Of a stretch of 64,000 nt of DNA, positions 7,943 through 16,280 are shown one piece after another (the first letter of the stretch is position 1; every line of letters starts with the position of its first letter). Position numbers and translations under genes: made by a program. The stretch comes from Streptomyces cinnamoneus. Its GTDB lineage: Bacteria; Actinomycetota; Actinomycetes; Streptomycetales; Streptomycetaceae. The stretch spans positions 1 to 64,000 of the forward strand of contig NZ_BMVB01000021.1 in NCBI RefSeq assembly GCF_014650495.1, in the 5' to 3' direction. Under the pieces are notes generated by a model. It worked only from the letters and a program-made list of their open reading frames with translations. It was not told the DNA's origin and did no database searches.

Positions 7943-8890
7943 TCAGCGGCGGCGGCGGTGCAGGGCGATGCCGGCGGCCGCGCCGCCCGCAAGTGCGCCC
8001 AGGCCGGCCGCGGCCGGGATGCCGATCTTGGCGGCCTTGCGGCCCGTCCGGTAGTCGCGCAGCCGCCAGCCGCGCTCGCGGGCGTGCTTGCGCAGCCGGC
8101 TGTCGGGGTTGACCGCGTAGGGGTGGCCGACGAGCGAGAGCATCGGGATGTCGTTGGCCGAGTCGCTGTAGGCCGCGCAGCGCGCGAGGTCCAGGCCCTC
8201 GGCGGCCGCGAGCGCGCGGACCGCCTCCGCCTTGGCGGGGCCGTGCAGCAGCTCGCCGACGAGCTTGCCGGTGTAGACGCCGCCGACCGACTCGGCGACG
8301 GTGCCGAGGGCGCCGGTCAGGCCCAGGCGGCGGGCGATGATGGTGGCGGTCTCGACCGGGGCGGCGGTCACCAGCCACACCTTCTGGCCCGCGTCCAGGT
8401 GGGCCTGGGCCAGCGCGCGGGTGCCGGGCCAGATGCGCTCGGCCATGTACTCGTCGTAGATCTCCTCGCCGATGGTCATCAGCTCGGAGACGCGGTGGCC
8501 CTTCACGATCGACAGGACGCTGTCGCGGGCCTCCTGCACGTGCTCGGGGTCCTCGATGCCCGCGAGCCGGAACCACGTCTGCTGCCAGGCGAAGCGCGCG
8601 AGCTCGCGCTTGCCGAAGAAGTGCCGCTTGTAGAGGCCGCGGCCGAAGTGGAACATGGCGGCGCCCTGCATGACCGTGTTGTCCAGGTCGAAGAACGCGG
8701 CGGCCCTCTCGTCGCCCGCCACGGGGAATTCCGGCTCCGGCTCCTCGGCCCCCAGGGGGACCCCCTCGGCCAGTGCCTCTTCGTTTTCCTGCGCGGACTT
8801 GCGGGCTGCCTCCGCCGCCGCCTCGCCTGCCAGCACGCTGCGTGCGGTCGCGGAGCGCCTGCGGTGGGTGAGCCATCCGAGTGCGGCCAT
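7943..8890 (-). CDS. HAD-IB family phosphatase/hydrolase, C-terminally anchored
   Basis: A 315-residue haloacid dehalogenase-type hydrolase (subfamily IB, SerB-like). It shows motif I AAFFDLDNTVMQG (nucleophile Asp), motif II VTAAPVE, a Lys region and motif IV YSDSANDIPML. An Ala/Glu-rich N-terminal ~45 residues precede the domain. A Gly/Ala-rich C-terminal helix (AGLGALAGGAAAGIA followed by LHRRRR) looks like a short membrane anchor. ATG 8890 is chosen because homology starts at MAALGWLTHRRRS. It is 104 bases downstream of the glutaredoxin-like gene and probably in one transcript. The substrate is unknown. Confidence 0.85.
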   Translation of the reverse strand: MAALGWLTHRRRSATARSVLAGEAAAEAARKSAQENEEALAEGVPLGAEEPEPEFPVAGDERAAAFFDLDNTVMQGAAMFHFGRGLYKRHFFGKRELARFAWQQTWFRLAGIEDPEHVQEARDSVLSIVKGHRVSELMTIGEEIYDEYMAERIWPGTRALAQAHLDAGQKVWLVTAAPVETATIIARRLGLTGALGTVAESVGGVYTGKLVGELLHGPAKAEAVRALAAAEGLDLARCAAYSDSANDIPMLSLVGHPYAVNPDSRLRKHARERGWRLRDYRTGRKAAKIGIPAAAGLGALAGGAAAGIALHRRRR

Positions 8891-8994
8891 GCCGCGAGCA
8901 TAGCCAGTTTGTTCGGGGTAACCGGAAGTCGGGACGGTGCGATGGCGTGAACTCTGTGCGTCGGTCCGGTTACCCACCGCCCGGCGGGTGGTGC

Positions 8995-9273
8995 TCAGCC
9001 GCCGAGGGCCTTGCGCAGCCGGGCGGGGTTCACCCGCCAGAAGTCGTGCTGGGCGCCGTCGACGAGGACGACGGGAATCTGCTCCCAGTACTTGCGGTGC
9101 AGTTCCTCGTCCTGGGTGATGTCCTTCTTCTCCCAGCGCGCGCCGAGCTCGCCGCAGACCTCGGCGATGACGGCCTCGGCGTCGTCGCACAGGTGACAGC
9201 CGGGCTTGCCGATCAGGGTGACGACGCTGTCGGCGGGATTCTTGCGGGCGGTGCGGCGCAGGAGCGGGCTCAT
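8995..9273 (-). CDS. Glutaredoxin-like protein (DUF836)
   Basis: A 92-residue thioredoxin-fold protein. The redox motif is GKPGCHLCDDAEAVI (CxxC), and IPVVLVDGAQHDFWRV supplies the cis-Pro region. Size and layout match the short DUF836 glutaredoxins of actinobacteria. It leads the minus-strand pair with the HAD gene. Opposite it across 423 bases lies rex, so the two redox genes are divergently placed. The partner protein is unknown. Confidence 0.85.
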   Translation of the reverse strand: MSPLLRRTARKNPADSVVTLIGKPGCHLCDDAEAVIAEVCGELGARWEKKDITQDEELHRKYWEQIPVVLVDGAQHDFWRVNPARLRKALGG

Positions 9274-9696
9274 GAGGGCAATTGTGCCGCCTCCGCGGTG
9301 GAGCGTGCGGGGCGTGCGGAAGGCGTCCGTGCGGCCGTCCGCACGGACGGATTAGGTGCCTGAGTCGACTACCATCGTGGGCGATTTATTGGTGTCCGGG
9401 GATTTTTTCCGGCCGGGGGCCGGGGGCCGGCCCCCGGGACGACGCAGCGCGGTGAGGAGTGAGCGGCCATGTCCCCGTCCCTGCGCCTGTGGTGCTCCTG
9501 TGACGGGCGTTGCAGTCGCGGCGGTGCGGACCATGGTTCCCGGAACGGGCCGAATCACCGCGTGACACCCATCACTTTGCCGGGGCAAAACGGACACCAT
9601 CTTTGTGCACGCGTTCACAAAGGCATAGCCTGCGTTCGACGGGGCGGTCCTGGGACAAGGCGCCGCCTACAGCCCCGCTCTACCCGCAGGAGCACC
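9274..9696. promoter_or_regulatory. Divergent control region between grx-like gene and rex
   Basis: 423 bases. The region holds a perfect 10-bp inverted repeat GTCCGTGCGG/CCGCACGGAC at 9325-9348 (4-base loop), a T-rich block near 9380-9410, and the Rex operator at 9602-9621. A frame open from 9469 into rex is judged not to be a gene extension because the operator and predicted promoter lie inside it. Confidence 0.6.
9602..9621. promoter_or_regulatory. Rex operator (ROP) and rex promoter
   Basis: TTTGTGCACGCGTTCACAAA matches the Rex consensus TTGTGnnnnnnnnCACAA as a near-perfect palindrome, 76 bases upstream of the rex start. A plausible -35 TTGTGC (9603-9608) and -10 TAGCCT (9626-9631) with a 17-base spacer put the operator inside the promoter. 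This implies NADH-sensitive autorepression of rex-hemACDB, as known in S. coelicolor. Confidence 0.9.
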
Positions 9697-10497
9697 GTGG
9701 CAACTGGCCGAACTCACCGACCGGCGACCCGAAGCCGAGGGATCCCCGAGGCCACCGTCGCCCGGCTTCCGCTGTATCTGCGTGCGCTGACCGCGCTCTC
9801 CGAGCGTTCGGTCCCCACGGTCTCCTCCGAGGAGCTCGCGACCGCTGCCGGCGTCAATTCCGCCAAGCTCCGCAAGGACTTCAGCTACCTCGGCTCGTAC
9901 GGTACCCGCGGCGTCGGCTACGACGTCGAGTACCTCGTCTACCAGATCTCGCGGGAACTGGGCCTGACGCAGGACTGGCCCGTCGTGATCGTCGGTATCG
10001 GTAACCTCGGCGCCGCCCTGGCCAACTACGGCGGCTTCGCCTCCCGCGGCTTCCGTGTCGCGGCGCTGATCGACGCCGACCCGGCCATGGCCGGCAAGCC
10101 GGTCGCCGGGCTGCCCGTGCGCCACACCGACGAGCTCGAATCGATCATCAGCGACAACGGCGTGTCCATCGGCGTCATCGCCACCCCCGCCGGTGCAGCC
10201 CAGCAGGTCTGCGACCGGCTGGTGGCCGCCGGTGTCACCTCGATCCTCAACTTCGCGCCGACCGTGCTCGCCGTGCCCGAGGGCGTGGACGTGCGCAAGG
10301 TCGACCTCTCCATCGAGCTGCAGATCCTCGCCTTCCACGAGCAGCGCAAGGCCGGCGAGGAGACGACCCCCGCCCCCGCCGGCGCGCCGCGTGCGGACCT
10401 CGCGGCCCGGCCGGCGGCGCAGCCGCGTGCGGCGGCCGCGGGCACCAGTGCCCGGAAGGGACCGGACGGGGAGGTTCCCGCCGTGATGCCGGCATGA
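9697..10497 (+). CDS. rex: Redox-sensing transcriptional repressor Rex
   Basis: Homodimeric repressor that binds DNA when NAD+ dominates and lets go on NADH. The N-terminal winged helix is IPEATVARLPLYLRAL with SSEELATAAGVNSAKLRKDF and the diagnostic SYLGSYGTRGVGY. The Rossmann domain has VVIVGIGNLGAALANY and ALIDADP. GTG 9697 is preceded by AGGAG. The 266-residue length is slightly long because of an Ala/Pro-rich tail. Its stop overlaps the hemA start (ATGA), so it leads the heme operon. The operator at 9602 implies autoregulation. Confidence 0.96.
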   Translation: MATGRTHRPATRSRGIPEATVARLPLYLRALTALSERSVPTVSSEELATAAGVNSAKLRKDFSYLGSYGTRGVGYDVEYLVYQISRELGLTQDWPVVIVGIGNLGAALANYGGFASRGFRVAALIDADPAMAGKPVAGLPVRHTDELESIISDNGVSIGVIATPAGAAQQVCDRLVAAGVTSILNFAPTVLAVPEGVDVRKVDLSIELQILAFHEQRKAGEETTPAPAGAPRADLAARPAAQPRAAAAGTSARKGPDGEVPAVMPA

Positions 10498-11942
10498 GCC
10501 TCCTGGTCGTCGGCCTCAGCCACCGCAGCGCTCCGGTGAGCGTGCTGGAGCGGGCCGCCCTCACCCGCGAGACGCAGGCCCGGCTCGTGCACGACACGCT
10601 GGCCGCCGAGCCCGCCACCGAGGCGGCGGTGCTGGCCACGTGCAACCGCATCGAGCTCTACGCCGACGTGGACAAGTTCCACGCCGGTGTCGCCGAGCTG
10701 TCCACGCTGCTCGCCCGGCACACGGGCGTGCCGCTGGAGGAGCTCACCCCCTACCTCTACGTGCACTACGAGGACCGGGCCGTCCACCACCTCTTCTCGG
10801 TGGCGTGCGGGCTGGACTCGATGGTCGTCGGCGAGGGCCAGATCCTCGGGCAGATCAAGGACGCGCTTGCGCTCGGCCAGGAGCTGCACACCGCGGGCCG
10901 CCTGCTGAACGACCTCTTCCAGCAGGCCCTGCGGGTCGGCAAGCGGGCCCACAGCGAGACCGGCATCGACAAGGCCGGCCAGTCGCTGGTGACCTTCGGC
11001 CTGGAGCAGCTCGCCGAGGGCGCGGCCGTCGCCGACTGGGCGGCCGGCCGGCGTGCCCTCGTCATCGGCGCCGGCTCGATGTCCTCCCTCGCCGCGGCCA
11101 CCCTCGCGCGCGCGGGCGTGGCGCACGTGGCCGTCGCCAACCGCACGCTGGAGCGGGCGCAGCGCCTGGTGGAGATCCTCACCGAGCCCGGGGCGCCCGG
11201 AGTCCTTGCGGGCCTGACCGCCTCGGCCGTGGAGATGGACGCCGTCGCCGACGAGCTCGTGCTCGCCGACCTCGTGGTCTCCTGCACCGGTGCGACGGGC
11301 CTGGTCCTGACCGCCGACGCCATACGGGCCGCGCTCGCGGGCCGCAAGGACGCGGGCCCCTGCGCCGCGGCCCCCGGCCCCTGTGCCGCCGGCCCGGCCG
11401 GCACCGACGGCGCCGCCCGTACGGACGCGCGCCTGGCCCTGCTCGACCTCGCCATGCCCCGCGACATCGACGCCGCCGCGCACCGCCTCGACGGCGTCCG
11501 GCTCGTCGACATCGAGACGCTCGCCGACGCCTCCGCCGACGCCCCCATGGCCGCCGACGTCGACCAGGTGCGCTCCATCGTCTCCGACGAGGTCGCCGCC
11601 TTCGGCGCCGCCCAGCGGGCCGCGCACATCACGCCCACCGTGGTCGCCCTGCGCACCATGGCCGCGGACGTCGTCGCGGGCGAGATGGCCCGTCTCAACG
11701 GCCGCCTTCCCGACCTCGACGACAAGCAGCGCGCGGAGATCACGCAGACCGTGCGCCGCGTCGTCGACAAGCTCCTGCACGCGCCGACCGTGCGGGTCAA
11801 GGAGCTCGCCTCCACCCCCGGCGGCGCCGGCTACGCCGATGCGCTGCGGGAACTCTTCGACCTCGACCCGCAGGCGGTCGCCGCCGTCAGCCGGGCGGAC
11901 ACGCGTGCCGACAGGCACACCACAGCACGGGAGTCGGCATGA
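10494..11942 (+). CDS. hemA: Glutamyl-tRNA reductase
   Basis: First committed step of C5 heme synthesis: reduces Glu-tRNA to glutamate-1-semialdehyde with NADPH. The catalytic Cys50 lies in VLATCNRIELYAD; GEGQILGQIKDAL and the NADPH-binding VIGAGSMSSLAAATLARAG are intact. An Ala/Gly-rich insertion near residues 285-310 (KDAGPCAAAPGPCAAGPAG) is low-complexity and unlike enteric enzymes. The C-terminal dimerisation helices are present. The start overlaps the rex stop and the stop overlaps the hemC start. Product channelling would be to HemL, encoded 15 kb away. Confidence 0.96.
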   Translation: MSLLVVGLSHRSAPVSVLERAALTRETQARLVHDTLAAEPATEAAVLATCNRIELYADVDKFHAGVAELSTLLARHTGVPLEELTPYLYVHYEDRAVHHLFSVACGLDSMVVGEGQILGQIKDALALGQELHTAGRLLNDLFQQALRVGKRAHSETGIDKAGQSLVTFGLEQLAEGAAVADWAAGRRALVIGAGSMSSLAAATLARAGVAHVAVANRTLERAQRLVEILTEPGAPGVLAGLTASAVEMDAVADELVLADLVVSCTGATGLVLTADAIRAALAGRKDAGPCAAAPGPCAAGPAGTDGAARTDARLALLDLAMPRDIDAAAHRLDGVRLVDIETLADASADAPMAADVDQVRSIVSDEVAAFGAAQRAAHITPTVVALRTMAADVVAGEMARLNGRLPDLDDKQRAEITQTVRRVVDKLLHAPTVRVKELASTPGGAGYADALRELFDLDPQAVAAVSRADTRADRHTTARESA

Positions 11943-12910
11943 ACGACACCTCATCCACGGCGCCGCTGCGGCTGGGAACCCGCCGCAGCCAGCTCGCCAT
12001 GGCCCAGTCAGGGCAGGTGGCCGAGGCCGTGCGGCAGCTCACCGGGCGACCGGTCGAGCTCGTCGAGATCACCACGTACGGCGATGTCTCGCGCGAGTCC
12101 CTCGCGCAGATCGGCGGCACCGGAGTCTTCGTCTCCGCGCTGCGCGACGCGCTGCTCGCGGGCGACATCGACTTCGCCGTGCACTCGCTGAAGGACCTGC
12201 CCACCGCGCAGCCCGCCGAGCTCGTCCTGGCCGCGATCCCGCGCCGCGAGGACCCGCGCGACGCGCTGGTGGCCCGCGACGGGCTGACGTTCGAGACCCT
12301 GCCGCGCGGGGCCCGCGTCGGCACGGGCTCGCCCCGCCGCATGGCGCAGCTCAACGCGTGGGCGCGCGAGCTCGGTCTGGAGATCGAGACCGTGCCGATC
12401 CGCGGCAACATCGACACCCGCATCGGGTTCGTCACCCAGGGCGAGCTGGACGCGGTCGTGCTGGCCGCCGCCGGGCTGAACCGCATCGGGCGGATCGGCG
12501 AGGCGACCCAGTTCCTGGAGCCCGACACAGTTTTGCCCGCCCCCGGCCAGGGGGCCCTGGCGATCGAGTGCGCCGCGACCAACGCACCGCTCGCCGCCGC
12601 GCTCGCCGAGCTCGACGACCCGCACACGCGGGCCGCCGTGACCGCCGAGCGGTCCCTGCTCGCCGCCCTGGAGGCCGGCTGCAGCGCCCCTGTGGGCGCG
12701 TTGGCCGACCTCTTGGTCGAGGAGCAGGTTGTCACCGAAATGCGCCTGCGCGGCGTCGTCGGCACCACCGACGGCTCGACGCTGGTGCAGCTGTCCACCA
12801 CCGGTCCCGTACCCGCGTCCGAGGAGGACGCCCTTGCTCTCGGCCGCGCTCTGGCCGCCGAGATGCTCGACAAGGGTGCGGCCGGTCTTATGGGGGAGCG
12901 AGCACTTTGA
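11939..12910 (+). CDS. hemC: Hydroxymethylbilane synthase (porphobilinogen deaminase)
   Basis: Joins four porphobilinogens into hydroxymethylbilane. The 323-residue protein shows LRLGTRRSQLAMAQ, VHSLKDLPT, RGNIDTR, APGQGALAIE and the dipyrromethane cofactor cysteine in LEAGCSAPVGAL near residue 245. Its ATG lies inside the hemA stop (ATGA), implying coupled translation. It ends in TTGA shared with the TTG start of hemD. Confidence 0.96.
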   Translation: MNDTSSTAPLRLGTRRSQLAMAQSGQVAEAVRQLTGRPVELVEITTYGDVSRESLAQIGGTGVFVSALRDALLAGDIDFAVHSLKDLPTAQPAELVLAAIPRREDPRDALVARDGLTFETLPRGARVGTGSPRRMAQLNAWARELGLEIETVPIRGNIDTRIGFVTQGELDAVVLAAAGLNRIGRIGEATQFLEPDTVLPAPGQGALAIECAATNAPLAAALAELDDPHTRAAVTAERSLLAALEAGCSAPVGALADLLVEEQVVTEMRLRGVVGTTDGSTLVQLSTTGPVPASEEDALALGRALAAEMLDKGAAGLMGERAL

Positions 12911-14556
12911 ACCCCACCGCCCCGAACCACCCCGCGCACGGGCACGTCACCTTCCTCGGTGCCGGCCCCGGAGACCCGGGACTGCTGACGCTGCGCGCCG
13001 TGGAGGCCCTGGCCGCCGCGGACGTCCTCATCGCCGATCCGCAGGTGCTCGACGTGGTGCGCACGCATGCGCGCAGCACCGTGGACGTGCCGGCCCCGAC
13101 GGTTACTGACGAGTCGTCAAAGAACGCCGACGTGCCGGTCCTTCGGGACACCGCCAATCTTGTCATGACGGCTGCGCGCAGCGGCAAGCGGGTCGTCCGT
13201 GCGGTGCTCGGCGACCCCGGCCTGGACGGCAACGCCGCCGACGAGATGCTGGCCTGCGCCGACGGCGGCATCACCTTCGAGGTCGTGCCGGGCGTCGCCA
13301 CGGCCGTGGGCGTGCCCGCCTACGCCGGTGTGCCGCTGCGCGACGGCCGGGGCGGCGACGTGCGGTTCGTCGACGCCCGTACGGCCACCGCCGTGTGCTG
13401 GGCCGAGGTCGGCACGAGCGAGGCGACCGCGGTGGTCTCCACCACGCTCGACTCCGTCGTCGCCGCCGCGGGCGAGCTGGTCTCCGGCGGCCGCAAGCCC
13501 GACACCCCGGTGAGCGTGACCGTCGCCGGCACCACCACGCGCCAGCGCACCTGGACCGCGACCCTCGGCACGCTGCAGCAGGTGCTGAAGGCCGCCAAGG
13601 TGCTGCCGTCCGCCGACGGCGGGCAGCCCGTCATAGCCGTGGTCGGCGAGCGCAGCGCTGCCGAGCAGCGCGAGCGGCTGTCCTGGTTCGAGTCCAAGCC
13701 GCTCTTCGGCTGGAACGTCCTGGTGCCGCGCACCAAGGAGCAGGCCGCCTCGCTCTCCGACCAGCTCCGCTCGTACGGCGCCGTGCCCAGCGAGGTGCCG
13801 ACGATCGCCGTCGAGCCGCCGCGCACCCCGCAGCAGATGGAGCGCGCGGTCAAGGGCCTGGTCACCGGCCGCTACGAGTGGATCGCCTTCACCTCCGTCA
13901 ACGCCGTGAAGGCGGTGCGCGAGAAGTTCGAGGAGTACGGGCTCGACGCGCGTGCCTTCGCCGGCATCAAGGTCGCGGCCGTCGGCGAGCAGACCGCCAA
14001 GTCCCTGATCGAGTTCGGCGTCAAGCCCGACCTGGTGCCGTCCGGCGAGCAGTCCGCCGCCGGCCTGCTGGAGGACTGGCCGCCCTACGACCCGGTCTTC
14101 GACCCGATCGACCGCGTCTTCCTGCCCCGCGCCGACATCGCCACCGAGACCCTGGTGGCCGGCCTGATCGAGCTGGGCTGGGAGGTCGACGACGTCACCG
14201 CCTACCGGACCGTGCGCGCCTCGCCGCCGCCGGCCGAGACCCGGGAGGCGATCAAGGGCGGCGGCTTCGACGCCGTGCTGTTCACCTCCTCCTCCACCGT
14301 GCGGAACCTCGTCGGCATCGCCGGCAAGCCGCACAATGTCACCGTCATCGCCTGCATCGGCCCCGCCACCGCGAAGACCGCGGAGGAACACGGCCTGCGG
14401 GTGGACGTGCTGTCGCCCGAGCCCTCGGTGCACAAGCTGGCCGAGGCGCTCGCGGAGTTCGGTGCGGCCCGGCGCGACGCGGCCCTGGAGGCCGGCGACC
14501 CGGTCACCCGCCCGAGCGAGCGGCGGCCCGGATCGCGCAGAAGGGCACGGAGTTGA
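12907..14556 (+). CDS. hemD: Uroporphyrinogen-III synthase fused to a methyltransferase-like domain
   Basis: Bifunctional layout of 549 residues: an N-terminal tetrapyrrole-methylase (CobA/SUMT-like) domain and a C-terminal HemD domain (WNVLVPRTKEQAASLSDQL, IAFTSVNAVKAV, FTSSSTVRNL, IGPATAKTAEEHG) that cyclises hydroxymethylbilane to uroporphyrinogen III. The methylase domain keeps FLGAGPGDPGLLTLRAVEAL, but the GGDPFVFGRGGEE block reads VLGDPGLDGNAADEM, so its activity is doubtful. TTG 12907 overlaps the hemC stop, with GGGGGAG about 9 bases upstream. It is the fourth gene of the heme operon. Confidence 0.92.
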   Translation: MNPTAPNHPAHGHVTFLGAGPGDPGLLTLRAVEALAAADVLIADPQVLDVVRTHARSTVDVPAPTVTDESSKNADVPVLRDTANLVMTAARSGKRVVRAVLGDPGLDGNAADEMLACADGGITFEVVPGVATAVGVPAYAGVPLRDGRGGDVRFVDARTATAVCWAEVGTSEATAVVSTTLDSVVAAAGELVSGGRKPDTPVSVTVAGTTTRQRTWTATLGTLQQVLKAAKVLPSADGGQPVIAVVGERSAAEQRERLSWFESKPLFGWNVLVPRTKEQAASLSDQLRSYGAVPSEVPTIAVEPPRTPQQMERAVKGLVTGRYEWIAFTSVNAVKAVREKFEEYGLDARAFAGIKVAAVGEQTAKSLIEFGVKPDLVPSGEQSAAGLLEDWPPYDPVFDPIDRVFLPRADIATETLVAGLIELGWEVDDVTAYRTVRASPPPAETREAIKGGGFDAVLFTSSSTVRNLVGIAGKPHNVTVIACIGPATAKTAEEHGLRVDVLSPEPSVHKLAEALAEFGAARRDAALEAGDPVTRPSERRPGSRRRARS

Positions 14557-15554
14557 GCACCACGTACGGCACGTTCCCGGGGTCCCGCCCCCGACGCCTT
14601 CGCACCACGCCGGCCATGCGCCGCATGGTCGCCGAGCACCGGCTGCACCCGGCCGACCTGATCCTTCCCGCCTTCGTGCGGGAGGGCGCCACCGAGCCGG
14701 TGCCGATCTCGGCGATGCCCGGCGTCGTCCAGCACACCCGCGACACCCTGCGGAAGGCCGCCGTCGAGGCGCGGGAGGCGGGCGTCTCCGGCATCATGCT
14801 CTTCGGCGTGCCCGAGGAGGCCAAGAAGGACGGACTCGGCACCGCCGGCACCGACCCCGACGGCATCCTCCAGGTCGCCATCCGCGACGTGAAGGCCGAG
14901 GTCGGCGACGAGCTCGTCATCATGTCCGACCTGTGCCTGGACGAGTACACCGACCACGGCCACTGCGGCGTCCTCGACTCCGAGGGGCGCGTCGACAACG
15001 ACGCCACCCTGGAGCGCTACGCCGAGATGGCCCAGGTCCAGGCCGACGCCGGCGTCCACGTCGTGGGCCCCAGCGGCATGATGGACGGCCAGGTCGGCGT
15101 CATCCGCGACGCCCTCGACCAGACCGGCCACGAGAACGTCTCCGTCCTGGCCTACACCGCCAAGTACGCCTCCGCCTTCTACGGCCCCTTCCGGGAGGCC
15201 GTGGGCTCCTCGCTGCAGGGCGACCGCAAGACGTACCAGCAGGACCCGGCCAACCTCCGCGAGTCGATGCGCGAGCTGGCGCTCGACCTCGCCGAGGGCG
15301 CCGACATGGTGATGGTCAAGCCGGCGCTCCCCTACCTGGACGTCCTGGCGAAGATCGCGGAGTCGGTGGACGTGCCCGTCGCCGCCTACCAGATCTCCGG
15401 CGAGTACGCGATGGTCGAGGCGGCCGCCGCGAACGGCTGGATCGACCGCGACCGCGCGATCATGGAGACGCTCACCGGCATCAAGCGCGCCGGCGCGAAC
15501 ATGATTCTGACGTACTGGGCGACGGAGGCCGCCCGGGCCGTCACCGCGGCTTGA
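14553..15554 (+). CDS. hemB: Delta-aminolevulinic acid dehydratase (porphobilinogen synthase)
   Basis: Condenses two ALA molecules to porphobilinogen. The catalytic lysines lie in LAYTAKYASAFYGPF and MVKPALPYLD. The metal-site segment reads DLCLDEYTDHGHCG: two of the three zinc cysteines of animal enzymes are present and the middle one is Asp, a mixed type between Zn- and Mg-dependent forms. TTG 14553 overlaps the hemD stop. A strong 19-bp hairpin ends the operon. Length is 333 residues, normal for the family. Confidence 0.95.
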   Translation: MSTTYGTFPGSRPRRLRTTPAMRRMVAEHRLHPADLILPAFVREGATEPVPISAMPGVVQHTRDTLRKAAVEAREAGVSGIMLFGVPEEAKKDGLGTAGTDPDGILQVAIRDVKAEVGDELVIMSDLCLDEYTDHGHCGVLDSEGRVDNDATLERYAEMAQVQADAGVHVVGPSGMMDGQVGVIRDALDQTGHENVSVLAYTAKYASAFYGPFREAVGSSLQGDRKTYQQDPANLRESMRELALDLAEGADMVMVKPALPYLDVLAKIAESVDVPVAAYQISGEYAMVEAAAANGWIDRDRAIMETLTGIKRAGANMILTYWATEAARAVTAA

Positions 15555-15595
15555 CGCCCGACGGGCGCACCCCGCGGCGTCCGTGACGCAGCGCA

Positions 15596-15637
15596 ATGGC
15601 GGCGTTCCCCGGCCCACCGGCCGGGGAACGCCGCCAT
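15596..15637 (+). terminator. Terminator after the heme operon
   Basis: A 19-bp perfect stem starting ATGGCGGCGTTCCCCGGCC, with a 4-base CACC loop and its exact complement. It lies 41 bases after the hemB stop. Confidence 0.9.
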
Positions 15638-15755
15638 CGTCATGTGCGCTGGTGCGACCCCGACGTGTTTGCGCAGCTCACGCAAGACGAGGCGCATAGT
15701 TCACGATCGTCACCCACACAGGTCGTCTCTCGTGGAAACGGCCGGGGGGGTGGGT

Positions 15756-16253
15756 ATGCACTCGGACCATGACTACCGTGTGTATCGGGACGCTTACGCT
15801 GCGGAGGCGTGCATGAGCCATGAACCGGAACTGACGGACGACTGGGAGTACACGCTCCAGGTCCCCTCCGACCCCATGGCGCCGTGCATCGCACGACGCA
15901 CACTACGCACCATCTTCGAGGAGCACGGCTTCCTCGAACTCGCCGACACCGCCGAGCTCCTCACCTCGGAGCTCGTCACCAACGCCTACCGCTACTCCGA
16001 CGGCCCCGCCTCGGTGCGCGTCAAACGCGAGGGCAACCGCGTCCGCGTCGCCGTCTGGGACACCAACCCCCGCCTGCCCGCCCTCGACCGCGTCACCCTG
16101 CCCGACGCCGAGACCGAGGCCGCGGAGCAGGGCCGCGGACTCGGCCTCGTCCAGTGGTGCGCCGACAGCTGGGGCGGCTTCGCACTGCGCGACCAGCCCC
16201 AGGGGCTGGTCGGCAAGCTCATCTGGTTCGAGCTCGGAGCGGGCACGGGATGA
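15756..16253 (+). CDS. HATPase-fold ATP-binding regulator (anti-sigma/SpoIIAB-like)
   Basis: A 165-residue single-domain GHKL ATPase of the RsbW/SpoIIAB type, abundant in Streptomyces as soluble serine kinases or anti-sigma regulators. The N-box is ELLTSELVTNAYRYS, the G1 box VAVWDTN, and the G2 region EQGRGLGLVQWCADSWGG. ATG 15756 is chosen over ATG 15813; the former follows a GGGGGGGTGGG run. No partner sigma or antagonist gene is adjacent, so its target is unknown. It converges on argS with only 27 bases between stops. Confidence 0.85.
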   Translation: MHSDHDYRVYRDAYAAEACMSHEPELTDDWEYTLQVPSDPMAPCIARRTLRTIFEEHGFLELADTAELLTSELVTNAYRYSDGPASVRVKREGNRVRVAVWDTNPRLPALDRVTLPDAETEAAEQGRGLGLVQWCADSWGGFALRDQPQGLVGKLIWFELGAGTG

Positions 16254-16280
16254 CGGGCAGGGCGACGGGCCCCGCGCCGG

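Noticed and set aside
9469..9696. Possible N-terminal extension of rex from ATG 9469 with a GAGGAG site
   Set aside because: The Rex operator and a plausible promoter lie inside it, and homology begins at the GTG 9697 product.
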